A stretch of 64,000 bases of DNA from an uncultured Bacteroidales bacterium (GTDB lineage Bacteria > Bacteroidota > Bacteroidia > Bacteroidales > Muribaculaceae). Position numbers and translations under genes: made by a program. Each line of letters opens with the position of its first letter. The first letter of the stretch is position 1. The DNA lies in NCBI GenBank assembly GCA_947175575.1, contig CAMWNG010000001.1:105690-169689 (forward strand), given 5' to 3'. Below the pieces are notes generated by a model. It was not told where the DNA came from and searched no databases. It worked only from the letters and a program-made list of their open reading frames with translations. This document shows positions 44,930 through 54,256 of the stretch, piece after piece.

Positions 44930-47900
44930 TCAACGTACGTTGACGAGATGATTTCCGCGTTCGGTGGCAATGATATATGTGCCTGCGCAGGGCAGAGTGA
45001 TGCAGTCGGCATCCTTGAGCACGGTGACTGTCGCGCCGGTCAAGGTGAATGCGGCGAGTGTGCTGCAGGGGCGGTCGAACACTACATTCAGGCCGTTGAT
45101 GTGCCATGCGTTGTCAGCGTTGTCAACGATTCCGTCAACAGCACCGAGGTTGTAGGTGACGCGGTAGGCGGCCAGACCGTTGCCGGGTGAGTAAGTGTAG
45201 ACATGAGCGGTGTTAGGCTCGATGTTCACGGCTTCGACAGGAGCGGCACAAGTGGTGGAGTTCACTTTGCCGAGACCGTCAGCCGGTACGTTCCACATGA
45301 GGTGCATGTCTTTGAAGCTGTCCTTCGAGTTCATTCGGGCGATATTGAATTTTACGCCTTTGCTGTGAGCGTGAGAACTATAAGCGAAGAATTCCTTGCC
45401 GGCTACACTGAAACGCGCCATGCCGTTGTTACCTGCCTCGACGGGAGCGGCATCAGTCGATGTGGCGAAAGTGCCGGAAGACTTTTTCGTCGTCAGGTTA
45501 TAGCATGTGGCGAAGGTGCTGCCGCCATCAACGTATACTGAACGTTCGTTGACGGGATAGACCATGGGAGCGATGCCGAAATGAGTGGCGGAAGTGGGGT
45601 AGAAGTCGGCCATCGGCATAGCTGAATAGAGAACGGAATTGCCTTCCTTGCGGATGGTCCAGCGCACAATCACAGGCTTGCTCGCGAGAGCTGCGAACAC
45701 GCAGAACTGGTCAGAATTGATGTCACCATAGATGGCAGCATGGTCAATTCGGCCTCCGTCGGCTTCCGAAGTGGTGAGACGTGCGATCTCAGTGAGTTCA
45801 CCGGTGACGGTGTTGACCGCGTGTATCACGAGCGGAGATTTGGCGCAGTTGGTGGTGAGGTTGTGAATGCAGATATTGTTTTTCGAATCCTTGATCACGC
45901 CGTTGCAGGGATACAGGTCAACCGAAGCTTCGGAGCCGAGAGTGATGTCGCGGAGGTGTTCGCCTGTCTCGGCGGAGTATTCGCTCAGATATGAGGTTGC
46001 TTTTGTATCTGCTGCAGAGCGGCCGCTTACATAGACACGGTCAGGCGTGGCGACGATGGTGCGGTTGAGGCCGCCGTTGGCTTCGAATGACATCTTGCCG
46101 TTGTCGACAGTGCGCATCCAGAGGCTTTCGATACTGAATTCTTCGGCGGGGTCGTATTTGGCCTGGTCGAGCGAAATCTCATAGCCGGGTTCGTTGGCGC
46201 CGATGTCGAGCTTTTCGATCTTGAATGTGAAGGCGGCGGAAGTGGAGGGATGTACGCGCTGTCCGTCGGCAACCACGCGCCATGAGAAGTCACCGATTCC
46301 GAAGGCTGCCGCACGTACGGTCAGAGACGACAGAGTTGCATCAACAGTGCGGTCCATTATTGGAGCCGAGAAATCAGAACCTTTGGCTACCTGTACATAA
46401 TATGTGTCCACGCCTGCGACGGGAGTCCATGAGAACACGATGTCGGGAGTATCAATCACACTGCCGGGTGCCGGGGTCTTCAGCGTTACAGTAGCTGCGG
46501 TGGAGCGGGCCGGAGTCATGAATGCGAATGTATCCGACATTGAGGTTAGCAGCTGAGGCTCTGAAGCGAATACACGCCAGAAATATTTGGTGCTTTCTTC
46601 GAGAGATCCGAGATCAACGGTGATTTCAGGTTTTGTCAGGTCTGCTTTTTCGAACACGATTTTGCGGAAAGCGGCGTCCGAAGCGATCTGAATTTTGAAA
46701 GTAGCCTTTTCAGAGCCGGTCCATGCGAAAGCGGCATCCCATGCCACAGTGGCGCCGTCGGCCGGAGTTGTGGGAACGGGAACGGCGGAGAAATCGCCTT
46801 CATAGTTGACATAGGCGGGAGCTGATTCGATGCCGTAACCGTCGTAGGCGCATACAGCATACCAATAACCTTCGCGCATGCCTTCAGGAATAGTGTAGGA
46901 GGGAGAGTAGGTTACACCGAGAAGGTACTGACCATCGATACCGTCGCCGTCCATGGCTTCGGCCTGATCCGGACGAACGCTGAGAGGTACAGCATACACG
47001 GTGTAGCGCATGATGGCGCGGCCTTCGACTTTGGTTGCGTTCCATTTCAGGTCAGTGCCGTCGAAAGCGGCCTTGGCAGGAGCTCCGTAGGCCACGGGGT
47101 TCTTCCAGTCCACTACGGGAACCAGAGCGGGCGAGGTGTATGAATTCTGTTCGAGATAGTTGCCGAGGCCTTTCATTGTGGGGCCATCGAAATATTTTGC
47201 GCTGTAATAAATCTGTCCGGGAGCATTCAAGGCAGGGTTATTGCGGCAGATTTCTACTTCTTTCGCCATTTCAGCCCAACCTTTGGCATTGTTGCCGCCG
47301 AATTCGGCTTCATCAACGCGGTAAGAGGCCATCGAGACATAATTGTGGCGACCGAAATGTTTGGCAACCATATCCCACCATTCGCATAACGGACCGAAGG
47401 GAGCGTCGGAGCGTGTTGTCGACCAGTAGATCTGGGGAGCGATGAAGTCGATGGAACCGTCGTTGAGCCATGCCAGAGGATCGCAGAAGATGTCATTGTA
47501 CATCCAGTCCTTACTCTTCACATTAGGTGCGGAGAGTCCGTATTTATAGGCGGAAGCACCACCCACACCGGCCGGGCCGATGCCGAATCGCAAGTCGGGA
47601 CGCTGAGCCTGAATGCGGTCGTAAAGCTCCTTGACGAAGGTGTTGACATTGTTGCGGCGCCAGTCTTCAATGCTCATGATGGGCTGACGCTCTTCCGGTT
47701 TGAGCTCTTTATTGGCTTCTTCGATTGGTTTCTTGTAGGCGAGGTAGTGCTGATAGTCAGCGGCGGCTTCACCTTTGCTCATGCCGTTGCCGGGGTAGAA
47801 ATAGTCGTCGAAGAGCATGCCGTCGATCTGATAGTTGGTCCAGATTTCCTCCATGACCTTCATGCAGTGTTCGCGTGCGGCAGGAACAGCAGGATTGAAG

Positions 47901-48382
47901 ACAGTCCATTTATTTTCATACATTGTCCAGCCTTTTTCGCGCCACTCCTTGTCCTGCGGGGTTGTGTGTACACGATCGGCGTTGTCAATGCGATAGGGAT
48001 TCACCCATGCGTAACATTCCATGCCGCGTTTGTGACATTCCTCCACGGCGAATGCGAGGGGATCCCATCCGGGATCAGTGCCGCGTTTGCCGGACACCGA
48101 TACGCTCCAGGGTTCATAGCTCGATTTGTAGAGCGCGTCGGCCATAGGGCGTACATGTATACATACGCCTGTAAAATTATGCTTTTTAAAATTGTCGAGA
48201 TAGTCGATCAATTCCTGTTTGGCATCCCTTTGGGTTTGGGCGGTAGTGCCTGTGGTCCGAGGCCAGTCAATGCCCATAGCCGCCATCCAGATAGAGCGGA
48301 ATTCGCGCTTAGGAGCCTGCGCCGTAGCGCCTTGAGAGGCGATGGCAAGCGCGAGTGCGGCTGCAAGATGTTTTAATTTCAT
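44930..48382 (-). CDS. GHL10 (family-10-like) glycosyl hydrolase with extra Fn3-like and propeller-like domains
   Basis: 1150 residues from ATG 48382 (signal peptide MKLKHLAAALALAIASQGATAQA). Residues about 25-390 match GHL10/DUF187 hydrolases: EFRSIWMAAMGIDWPRT, CIHVRPMADALYKSSYEPWS, WDPLAFAVEECHKRGMECYAWVNPYR, DGMLFDDYFYPG, FIAPQIYW. Fn3-like beta-sandwiches follow (about 400-730), then a region with repeated strands that may be a beta-propeller (about 745-1080) and a short sorting-like C-terminus (GTYIIATERGNHLVNVR). Probably surface or periplasmic and acting on a peptidoglycan-like or other glycan; the substrate is unknown. It has a perfect promoter. Confidence 0.87.
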   Translation of the reverse strand: MKLKHLAAALALAIASQGATAQAPKREFRSIWMAAMGIDWPRTTGTTAQTQRDAKQELIDYLDNFKKHNFTGVCIHVRPMADALYKSSYEPWSVSVSGKRGTDPGWDPLAFAVEECHKRGMECYAWVNPYRIDNADRVHTTPQDKEWREKGWTMYENKWTVFNPAVPAAREHCMKVMEEIWTNYQIDGMLFDDYFYPGNGMSKGEAAADYQHYLAYKKPIEEANKELKPEERQPIMSIEDWRRNNVNTFVKELYDRIQAQRPDLRFGIGPAGVGGASAYKYGLSAPNVKSKDWMYNDIFCDPLAWLNDGSIDFIAPQIYWSTTRSDAPFGPLCEWWDMVAKHFGRHNYVSMASYRVDEAEFGGNNAKGWAEMAKEVEICRNNPALNAPGQIYYSAKYFDGPTMKGLGNYLEQNSYTSPALVPVVDWKNPVAYGAPAKAAFDGTDLKWNATKVEGRAIMRYTVYAVPLSVRPDQAEAMDGDGIDGQYLLGVTYSPSYTIPEGMREGYWYAVCAYDGYGIESAPAYVNYEGDFSAVPVPTTPADGATVAWDAAFAWTGSEKATFKIQIASDAAFRKIVFEKADLTKPEITVDLGSLEESTKYFWRVFASEPQLLTSMSDTFAFMTPARSTAATVTLKTPAPGSVIDTPDIVFSWTPVAGVDTYYVQVAKGSDFSAPIMDRTVDATLSSLTVRAAAFGIGDFSWRVVADGQRVHPSTSAAFTFKIEKLDIGANEPGYEISLDQAKYDPAEEFSIESLWMRTVDNGKMSFEANGGLNRTIVATPDRVYVSGRSAADTKATSYLSEYSAETGEHLRDITLGSEASVDLYPCNGVIKDSKNNICIHNLTTNCAKSPLVIHAVNTVTGELTEIARLTTSEADGGRIDHAAIYGDINSDQFCVFAALASKPVIVRWTIRKEGNSVLYSAMPMADFYPTSATHFGIAPMVYPVNERSVYVDGGSTFATCYNLTTKKSSGTFATSTDAAPVEAGNNGMARFSVAGKEFFAYSSHAHSKGVKFNIARMNSKDSFKDMHLMWNVPADGLGKVNSTTCAAPVEAVNIEPNTAHVYTYSPGNGLAAYRVTYNLGAVDGIVDNADNAWHINGLNVVFDRPCSTLAAFTLTGATVTVLKDADCITLPCAGTYIIATERGNHLVNVR

Positions 48383-48441
48383 GGTAGTTTCATAAGGCCG
48401 CATGAGCGGCAAAATAGAGTTTTAGATAATTATTCAGTTTG

Positions 48442-48473
48442 CAAAGATACACATAAATATATTATTATACAAA
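48442..48473 (-). promoter_or_regulatory. Promoter of the GHL10 gene
   Basis: On the minus strand: TTTG (48470-48473) and TATCTTTG (48442-48449) separated by exactly 20 bases; 59 bases upstream of the ATG at 48382. Confidence 0.85.
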
Positions 48474-48637
48474 AAATTAGCTGAAATAATGCGCCGCTCT
48501 GATTTTGTAATTCCGCACCAAAAGCGGCGTCACGGCCTTGATCGCACGTTTTTATCATTGCCGGTCCGTTGAGGAATCCTATAATGCGTATCCGCTATCG
48601 GTTTTTCGGACAAATATTTGTTAAAAAACGTAGTGAC

Positions 48638-48669
48638 GTTGGTTATGTTTGAGGATATTTGTAATTTTG
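48638..48669 (+). promoter_or_regulatory. Promoter of glyS
   Basis: GTTG at 48638-48641 and TAATTTTG at 48662-48669, spacer 20; about 70 bases before the ATG. Confidence 0.7.
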
Positions 48670-48740
48670 CAGATTGAATGCCCATAGAGCGTTCTATACC
48701 AGTCATTCAGAATAATAAACACGTAACACCATATCTCACA

Positions 48741-50285
48741 ATGGCTCAACAAGAAGATGTCTTTAAAAAAATCGTGGCTCACGCCAAGGAGTACGGTTTT
48801 GTCTTCCAATCAAGTGAAATCTACGACGGTCTGTCGGCTGTCTACGACTACGGCCAGAACGGCGTAGAACTGAAAAACAACATCAAACGCTACTGGTGGG
48901 AAGCCATGACGCTGCTGCATGAAAACATCGTGGGCATCGATTCGGCTATCTTCATGCACCCCACCATCTGGAAGGCTTCGGGCCATGTGGACGCGTTCAA
49001 CGATCCTCTGATTGACAACCGCGATTCCAAGAAACGTTACCGTGCCGATGTGCTCATCGAGGACCATCTGGCCAAATTCGACGAAAAAATTAACAAGGAA
49101 GTGGAGAAGGCCGCCAAGCGTTTCGGAGAGTCGTTCGACCGCGAAATGTTCTGCTCGACCAACGCCCGTGTGGCTGATCTGGTAAGCCGCCGCGACGCCG
49201 TGCACGACCGTTTCGCCAAGGCCATGAACGATAACGACCTCAACGAGCTCCGCCAGATCATTATCGATGAAGAAATCGTAGACCCCATTTCCGGCACCAA
49301 GAACTGGACCGATGTGCGCCAGTTCAACCTCATGTTCCGCACCGAGATGGGTTCGACCGCCGATGGAGCCATGAACGTATATCTCCGCCCCGAAACCGCA
49401 CAAGGCATCTTCGTCAATTATCTCAACGTGCAGAAGACAGGCCGCATGCGCATCCCCTTCGGTATCGCACAGATCGGCAAGGCTTTCCGTAACGAGATCG
49501 TGGCCCGCCAGTTCATCTTCCGCATGCGCGAGTTCGAACAGATGGAAATGCAGTTCTTCGTACGTCCCGGCGAAGAGATGAAATGGTTCGCATACTGGAA
49601 AGAATGGCGCATGCGCTGGCACAAGGCTCTCGGCCTCGGTGATGAAAAATACCGCTACCACGACCACGACAAGCTGGCTCACTATGCCAACGCCGCCACA
49701 GATATCGAATTCCTCATGCCTTTCGGGTTCAAGGAAGTGGAAGGAATCCACAGCCGCACCGATTTCGACCTCAGCCAGCATGAGAAATATTCCGGCAAGA
49801 AGATACAGTACTTCGATCCCGAGCTGAACGCTAACTACACCCCTTACGTTATCGAGACATCTATCGGTGTTGACCGCATGTTCCTGAGTGTGTTCGCTTC
49901 GTCCTATGAAGAACAGAAACTCGAGGGCGGCGATTCGCGTGTGGTACTCCATCTGCCGGCAGCCCTCGCCCCCGTGAAGTGCGCCGTGATGCCGCTCGTT
50001 AAAAAGGACGGTCTGCCCGAGCTGGCCCGCGACATCGTCAACGACCTCAAGTTCGATTTCGCCACCCGTTACGATGAAAAGGACTCGATCGGCAAGCGCT
50101 ACCGCCGTCAGGATGCTATCGGCACACCGTTCTGCATCACCGTGGACCATCAGTCGCTCGAGGACGGCACAGTAACCCTTCGCCACCGCGATTCCATGGA
50201 ACAGGAACGAGTGAAGATCGCCGATCTGCACACCATCATCCACGGTCAGGTGTCGCTCAACGCCCTGCTGCGCAAACTTAATTAA
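48741..50285 (+). CDS. glyS: Glycine--tRNA ligase (homodimeric type)
   Basis: 514 residues from ATG 48741 (MAQQEDVFKKIVAHAKEYGFVFQSS); the open frame goes back to 48678 but the conserved N-terminus marks the start. Class II signatures: RPETAQGIFVNYLNVQK (near motif 1/2), GIAQIGKAFRNEI, FRMREFEQMEMQFFV, PYVIETSIGVDR (motif 3) and a C-terminal anticodon-binding domain. Eukaryote/archaea-like alpha2 type. Followed by lemA after 61 bases. Confidence 0.97.
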   Translation: MAQQEDVFKKIVAHAKEYGFVFQSSEIYDGLSAVYDYGQNGVELKNNIKRYWWEAMTLLHENIVGIDSAIFMHPTIWKASGHVDAFNDPLIDNRDSKKRYRADVLIEDHLAKFDEKINKEVEKAAKRFGESFDREMFCSTNARVADLVSRRDAVHDRFAKAMNDNDLNELRQIIIDEEIVDPISGTKNWTDVRQFNLMFRTEMGSTADGAMNVYLRPETAQGIFVNYLNVQKTGRMRIPFGIAQIGKAFRNEIVARQFIFRMREFEQMEMQFFVRPGEEMKWFAYWKEWRMRWHKALGLGDEKYRYHDHDKLAHYANAATDIEFLMPFGFKEVEGIHSRTDFDLSQHEKYSGKKIQYFDPELNANYTPYVIETSIGVDRMFLSVFASSYEEQKLEGGDSRVVLHLPAALAPVKCAVMPLVKKDGLPELARDIVNDLKFDFATRYDEKDSIGKRYRRQDAIGTPFCITVDHQSLEDGTVTLRHRDSMEQERVKIADLHTIIHGQVSLNALLRKLN

Positions 50286-50346
50286 CCGAAAGCGACCAGG
50301 CAACCGCCGGTCGCGGAAATCAAGTCTCCCCTCAAAACAAAGAATC

Positions 50347-50970
50347 ATGAATTACAAGAAATTTATCGTCCCCGGCGTCATCATCATCGTGCTTCTGCTC
50401 CTTGTGGGCTGGTATGTGTCTGTCCGCAACAATCTGGTAACAATCGATGAGGGTGTGGAGAACCAGTGGGCCAAGGTCGAGGTGCAGTATCAGCGCCGCA
50501 TGGACCTCATACCCTCGCTTGTAGAGACCGTAAAAGGCTATGCCAAACATGAGAGCGAGACATTCGAGAATGTCACCCGCGCACGCGCCGGTCTTACGGA
50601 CGCCTATAACGCCGCGAATGCCCTGCAGGGCGGTGCCTCCGAGGCCAACACCTCCGAGGAGGCCCTTGATCAGTACAACAACGCGCAGCAGAGCCTTGGA
50701 CGTGCACTCAGCATATATGTTAACGCCGTGCGCGAGGCATATCCGGATCTCAAGGCAGACACGCAGTTCACCGATCTTCAGACTCAGCTCGAAGGTACCG
50801 AAAACCGTATCGCCACCGAGCGTGGCCGCTACACCGATGTCGTAAAGGAGTATAACGTGACCGTGCGTCGTTTTCCCGCATCTATCGTAGCCTCGATCAG
50901 CGGATTCGCTGTCAAGCCTCAGTTCAAGGCTGACGCTCAGGCATCTCAAGCTCCTAAATTTACTTTCTAA
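50347..50970 (+). CDS. LemA family membrane protein
   Basis: 207 residues. One N-terminal membrane segment (about 6-27, VPGVIIIVLLLLVGWYV) then the LemA helical domain: NQWAKVEVQYQRRMDLIPSLVETVKGYAKHE, ENRIATERGRYTDVVKEYN. Function not established. Between glyS and the FKBP gene (11-base gap), so the three may be co-transcribed. Confidence 0.93.
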   Translation: MNYKKFIVPGVIIIVLLLLVGWYVSVRNNLVTIDEGVENQWAKVEVQYQRRMDLIPSLVETVKGYAKHESETFENVTRARAGLTDAYNAANALQGGASEANTSEEALDQYNNAQQSLGRALSIYVNAVREAYPDLKADTQFTDLQTQLEGTENRIATERGRYTDVVKEYNVTVRRFPASIVASISGFAVKPQFKADAQASQAPKFTF

Positions 50971-50981
50971 CCGGCAGCGAT

Positions 50982-51548
50982 ATGAAGAAATCACTTCTGA
51001 CACTCATTATGGCCGCTGCGGCGTTGTCAATCCAGTCATGCTCGCACGAGGACAACGACATCAAGCTCTCCGACTATGACGAGTGGCGTGCCGAAAACGA
51101 TCAGTGGCTTAAGGAGATCCAGAACCGTAAGAATCCCGACGGCTCGCCCTATTACCGTACCTTGATTCCGGTATGGAATCCGGGCGCGTTCGTGCTCATA
51201 CACTATTTCAACGACCGTCTCGAGACAGCCGGGAATCTCTCGCCCCTGTACACCTCGACTGTGGATGTGCGTTACATCGGCTACAACAAGAACAATGAAC
51301 CGTTCGATTCGTCGACCACAATTAATACCACAGGAACGCCCGGTGTGGCGCGATTCCGGTGTAACAATGTGATTCAAGGCTGGAGCATAGCCATGGAAGA
51401 CATGCGTGTAGGTGATACGGCCGAAGTGGTTGTGCCCTACAATGTGGGTTACGGTTCGTCATATTCCGCGGCAATCAAGCCTTATTCCAATCTGCGCTTC
51501 AATATCCGCCTTGTCGACATCTATCGCTACGAGGCTGCTCCGTACTGA
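50982..51548 (+). CDS. FKBP-type peptidyl-prolyl isomerase-like lipoprotein
   Basis: 188 residues. Lipoprotein signal (SIQSC, Cys20) followed by an acidic region and an FKBP core (STTINTTGTPGVARFRCNNVIQGWSIAMEDMRVGDTAEVVVPYNVGYG). Typical active-site pattern VIxGW and DMRVGD. Probably a periplasmic-facing foldase. Ends with a strong terminator. Confidence 0.85.
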   Translation: MKKSLLTLIMAAAALSIQSCSHEDNDIKLSDYDEWRAENDQWLKEIQNRKNPDGSPYYRTLIPVWNPGAFVLIHYFNDRLETAGNLSPLYTSTVDVRYIGYNKNNEPFDSSTTINTTGTPGVARFRCNNVIQGWSIAMEDMRVGDTAEVVVPYNVGYGSSYSAAIKPYSNLRFNIRLVDIYRYEAAPY

Positions 51549-51570
51549 TTCTCTTCAACTGATTATAACA

Positions 51571-51607
51571 CAGAACCCCGCGATCCGAATGGAGTCGCGG
51601 GGTTCTG
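51571..51607. terminator. Bidirectional terminator between the FKBP and aminotransferase genes
   Basis: Perfect 13-bp stem (51571-51583 with 51595-51607), 11-base loop, then TTTTT. Lies between two convergent genes. Confidence 0.92.
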
Positions 51608-51621
51608 TTTTTAGCGTAAGT

Positions 51622-52815
51622 TTAGTTAAGTTTCTCAACCGCCATGCGGATGCGGGCCATGGCCTCACGCAGATTCTCGTCGGATGTCGCGTAGGAGAAA
51701 CGTATGTATCCCGGGGCGCAGAATGCCGCGCCATCCACTGTGGCGACATGCGCTTCTTCGAGCAGATACATGGCGAGGTCGCCGGAGGTGGCTATGACCC
51801 GGTCGCCGAACCGTTTCCCGAGCACCGCGCTCACCTCCGGGAACAGATAGAAGGCTCCCTGCGGGCAATTGACGCGGAAACCGGGAATCTCCGATGCCAG
51901 ACTCACCACAAGATCGCGGCGCCGACGGAACGCAGCGCACATCTCGGCCACGCACTCCTGCGGGCCGGTGTAGGCCGCTTCGGCCGCTTTCTGGGCGATG
52001 GATGAAGCCCCGGAAGTGTACTGCCCCTGAAGTTTGCTGACGGCTTTGGCTATGGCGAGCGGAGCTGCGCAGTAGCCTATGCGCCAGCCGGTCATGGCAT
52101 AGGCTTTCGAAACACCGTTGATAAGGACGGTGCGGTCCTTGATGGCTTCAAATGATCCGAGAGATGTGAACGAACCTGTGTAATTGATGTGCTCATAAAT
52201 CTCGTCGGCAAGAACGAGCACCTGCGGATGGCGGGCCAGTACATCAACCAAAGCCTGAAGTTCATCGCGCGAATATACGCTGCCGGTAGGATTGGACGGC
52301 GAGCAGATCAGCACCATCCGCGTGGCCGGAGTGATGGCAGCTTCGAGTTGGTCAGGAGTGATTTTGAAGTCGGTGTCGATTCCTGCGGGAACGAGTACAC
52401 TTTTTCCCTCGGCGAGTTTGACCATCTCGACATAGCTGACCCATGCGGGAGTGGGGATTATCACCTCGTCGCCGCGGTTCACTGTTGCCAGAATCACATT
52501 GCAGAGGGCCTGCTTGGCGCCGTTGCCCACAACGATCTGCTCCGGTGCGAAATCAAGTCCGTTTTCGCGAGAGAGCTTTTCGGCTACGGCTTTACGGAGC
52601 GAGAGAAAGCCGGGCACGGGCGAATAGTAGGTGAAATTGTCCTCCACGGCCTTTACAGCGGCAGCTTTAATATGGTCGGGCGTATGGAAATCCGGCTCGC
52701 CTACCGATAGGTTGATGACGTCGATGCCGGCGGCTTTCAGCTCATTGCTTTTCTGCGACATGGCCAGGGTCTGCGACACAGCCAGAGATTCTACGCGGTT
52801 TGAGAGAAAATTCAT
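51622..52815 (-). CDS. PLP-dependent class I/II aminotransferase (aspartate type)
   Basis: 397 residues from ATG 52815 (MNFLSNRVESLAVSQTLAMSQKSNELKAAG); the reading frame is open further upstream but without conservation. Fold type I signatures: DVINLSVGEPDFHTP, YSPVPGFLSLRKAVA, GNGAKQALCNVI, SNPTGSVYSRDEL, VLADEIYEHINY and the PLP-Lys segment SKAYAMTGWRIGY. Probably aspartate aminotransferase (aspC/aspB); exact substrate not provable. Confidence 0.92.
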   Translation of the reverse strand: MNFLSNRVESLAVSQTLAMSQKSNELKAAGIDVINLSVGEPDFHTPDHIKAAAVKAVEDNFTYYSPVPGFLSLRKAVAEKLSRENGLDFAPEQIVVGNGAKQALCNVILATVNRGDEVIIPTPAWVSYVEMVKLAEGKSVLVPAGIDTDFKITPDQLEAAITPATRMVLICSPSNPTGSVYSRDELQALVDVLARHPQVLVLADEIYEHINYTGSFTSLGSFEAIKDRTVLINGVSKAYAMTGWRIGYCAAPLAIAKAVSKLQGQYTSGASSIAQKAAEAAYTGPQECVAEMCAAFRRRRDLVVSLASEIPGFRVNCPQGAFYLFPEVSAVLGKRFGDRVIATSGDLAMYLLEEAHVATVDGAAFCAPGYIRFSYATSDENLREAMARIRMAVEKLN

Positions 52816-52841
52816 GATTCTTAGAGTTACTTTATTTTTCG

Positions 52842-52849
52842 CAAAGGTA
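52842..52849 (-). promoter_or_regulatory. -7 element of the aminotransferase gene
   Basis: Minus strand reads TACCTTTG, 27 bases before the ATG. A CAAA (TTTG on the minus strand) lies at 52873-52876, a 23-base spacer, longer than usual. Confidence 0.6.
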
Positions 52850-52882
52850 CGATTTTTTCGGCATATTCTCATCAAAAGTTTG

Positions 52883-52890
52883 TATATTTG
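52883..52890 (+). promoter_or_regulatory. -7 element of the lipoprotein-ABC cluster
   Basis: TATATTTG, 38 bases before the ATG at 52928, back to back with the aminotransferase promoter. No clear -33. Confidence 0.55.
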
Positions 52891-52927
52891 CGGATGTAAA
52901 AAACCTCTGAAAACTGAAAGGAAAAAT

Positions 52928-54256
52928 ATGAAAAAGCACACATTCCTTTTTAAGACATTGGCAGCCGTTGTGCTGCTTGCCACGTCGGCGGCATGTTCGC
53001 TCACTGAAAAGCCCGATGCCACCGGTCTGATCGGCGAGGATGCGAAGTTGGCCTGTCTGGTGAACATCGACCGCGTCATGGCTGATCAACATATCGAATC
53101 GCTGGATGCTTTTGAAAATATCACGGGAAAGTGGTCGGATGAAACCCGCGTATGTGTTTCGGCCGTTAATGATCTCGATTGCCGGGAACTGTTGTTATGG
53201 CAATACGATTCGGACACGCTTAACATGGTCTGGATTCCTGAAAACCCCGCAAAAGCGGAAGATGTCGTCAAAAAACGGGGAAAGATCAAGAAGTTTGATG
53301 ATTTGTCCATTGCTGAAGTCGGGGGGTGTTACCTGGGTTTGACACCCGACGGTCTGATCTGGACTTTATCAGCCTCATCAGCCGATGAGGCCGCCGGCTA
53401 TGTGCGCAATGCGTTGGCGAGGGCCAAAACACCTCTGGAATCGTGGAAAAGAGACCTGTTGAAAGGCGATAAGGATGTGGAGTTCTTCTATACCGATTCA
53501 GCCCTGACATGTGCTTCCGGAGTTCAATTCGACAGTGTTAAAGTCAATTTAACGGTTGGATTGTATGACAAGGAGGGTAAGGCGTACAACATTGTGAAAG
53601 GCACCGAATACCGCACCATTGGCCAGTGTGGATTGAAAACGTCGCGTGAAGCGGATCTGTGCGGTCTTATGGGTCAGCTGAATATGGCCCGGATGTTCGA
53701 CAATGTAAGGGAACTGCTCCCTGAAGAAGTCCTCGAATATTGGGATAGCCAGAATGATGAAGATCTTAAAATGTTGGACGGACAAAGCGGCCCGAATATG
53801 TTGTTCGGCAAGGTAGGCGCGTCGTTTTTTGATTTTACTACCTGGAAATTCTTGTTAAACTATGCATTCCCCACCAACGATGATGCCCGTCGGGTGTTCG
53901 ATATGTCGATAAAGAATGTCGAACAATTGGGTATTCCCGTGCAACGTAACGGTGACAAGGTCGCTGTAAATATCGAAGGTATGGCAAATTGCGTGGGGTC
54001 GCTTGACGGCGATTTACTGACGATAAACATTAACGATGCGGAATTTGACCTCGACGAGCCCCTGCCGGCTCTCGCAGAGGATGCTCTCGCATGGTGTCAT
54101 CTTCGTATTAACCGTAATCTGATGATGCTCTTAGGGGGTAAGCCCAATCTTGATGAATTGGTCGTTGATGTATATCTCAAGCCTGAAAATCTTGAGCTTG
54201 AGATTGTGCTCCGGGAATCCAGACAGACTATTCTACAGGCATTGCTTTCGCGATGA
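52928..54256 (+). CDS. Lipoprotein of unknown function (ABC-associated)
   Basis: 442 residues with a lipoprotein signal (TSAACS, Cys23). The mature chain is a mix of alpha and beta with acidic strands (GLIGEDAKLACLVNIDRVM, LLLWQYDSDTLNMVWIPE). It recalls the layout of DUF4836-type Bacteroidales lipoproteins, but I cannot confirm the family. It overlaps the ATPase gene by 4 bases (ATGA), so it is probably the partner of the transporter that follows, on the periplasmic side. Confidence 0.65.
   Translation: MKKHTFLFKTLAAVVLLATSAACSLTEKPDATGLIGEDAKLACLVNIDRVMADQHIESLDAFENITGKWSDETRVCVSAVNDLDCRELLLWQYDSDTLNMVWIPENPAKAEDVVKKRGKIKKFDDLSIAEVGGCYLGLTPDGLIWTLSASSADEAAGYVRNALARAKTPLESWKRDLLKGDKDVEFFYTDSALTCASGVQFDSVKVNLTVGLYDKEGKAYNIVKGTEYRTIGQCGLKTSREADLCGLMGQLNMARMFDNVRELLPEEVLEYWDSQNDEDLKMLDGQSGPNMLFGKVGASFFDFTTWKFLLNYAFPTNDDARRVFDMSIKNVEQLGIPVQRNGDKVAVNIEGMANCVGSLDGDLLTININDAEFDLDEPLPALAEDALAWCHLRINRNLMMLLGGKPNLDELVVDVYLKPENLELEIVLRESRQTILQALLSR

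Larger units (their letters stand above)
48383..48740. other. Intergenic region between divergent GHL10 and glyS genes
   Basis: 358 bases with two divergent promoters (48442-48473 and 48638-48669). CGCCGCT (48492-48498) and AGCGGCG (48523-48529) could pair over a 24-base loop. No gene or RNA recognised. Confidence 0.6.

Noticed and set aside
48492..48529. CGCCGCT/AGCGGCG pair upstream of glyS
   Set aside because: Seven pairs over a 24-base loop is too weak to claim a T-box or riboswitch, and the pair lies upstream of the promoter candidate.
48810..50348. 512-residue open frame on the minus strand
   Set aside because: It is antisense to glyS, whose class II signatures are intact on the plus strand; the frame is a by-product of its codon use.
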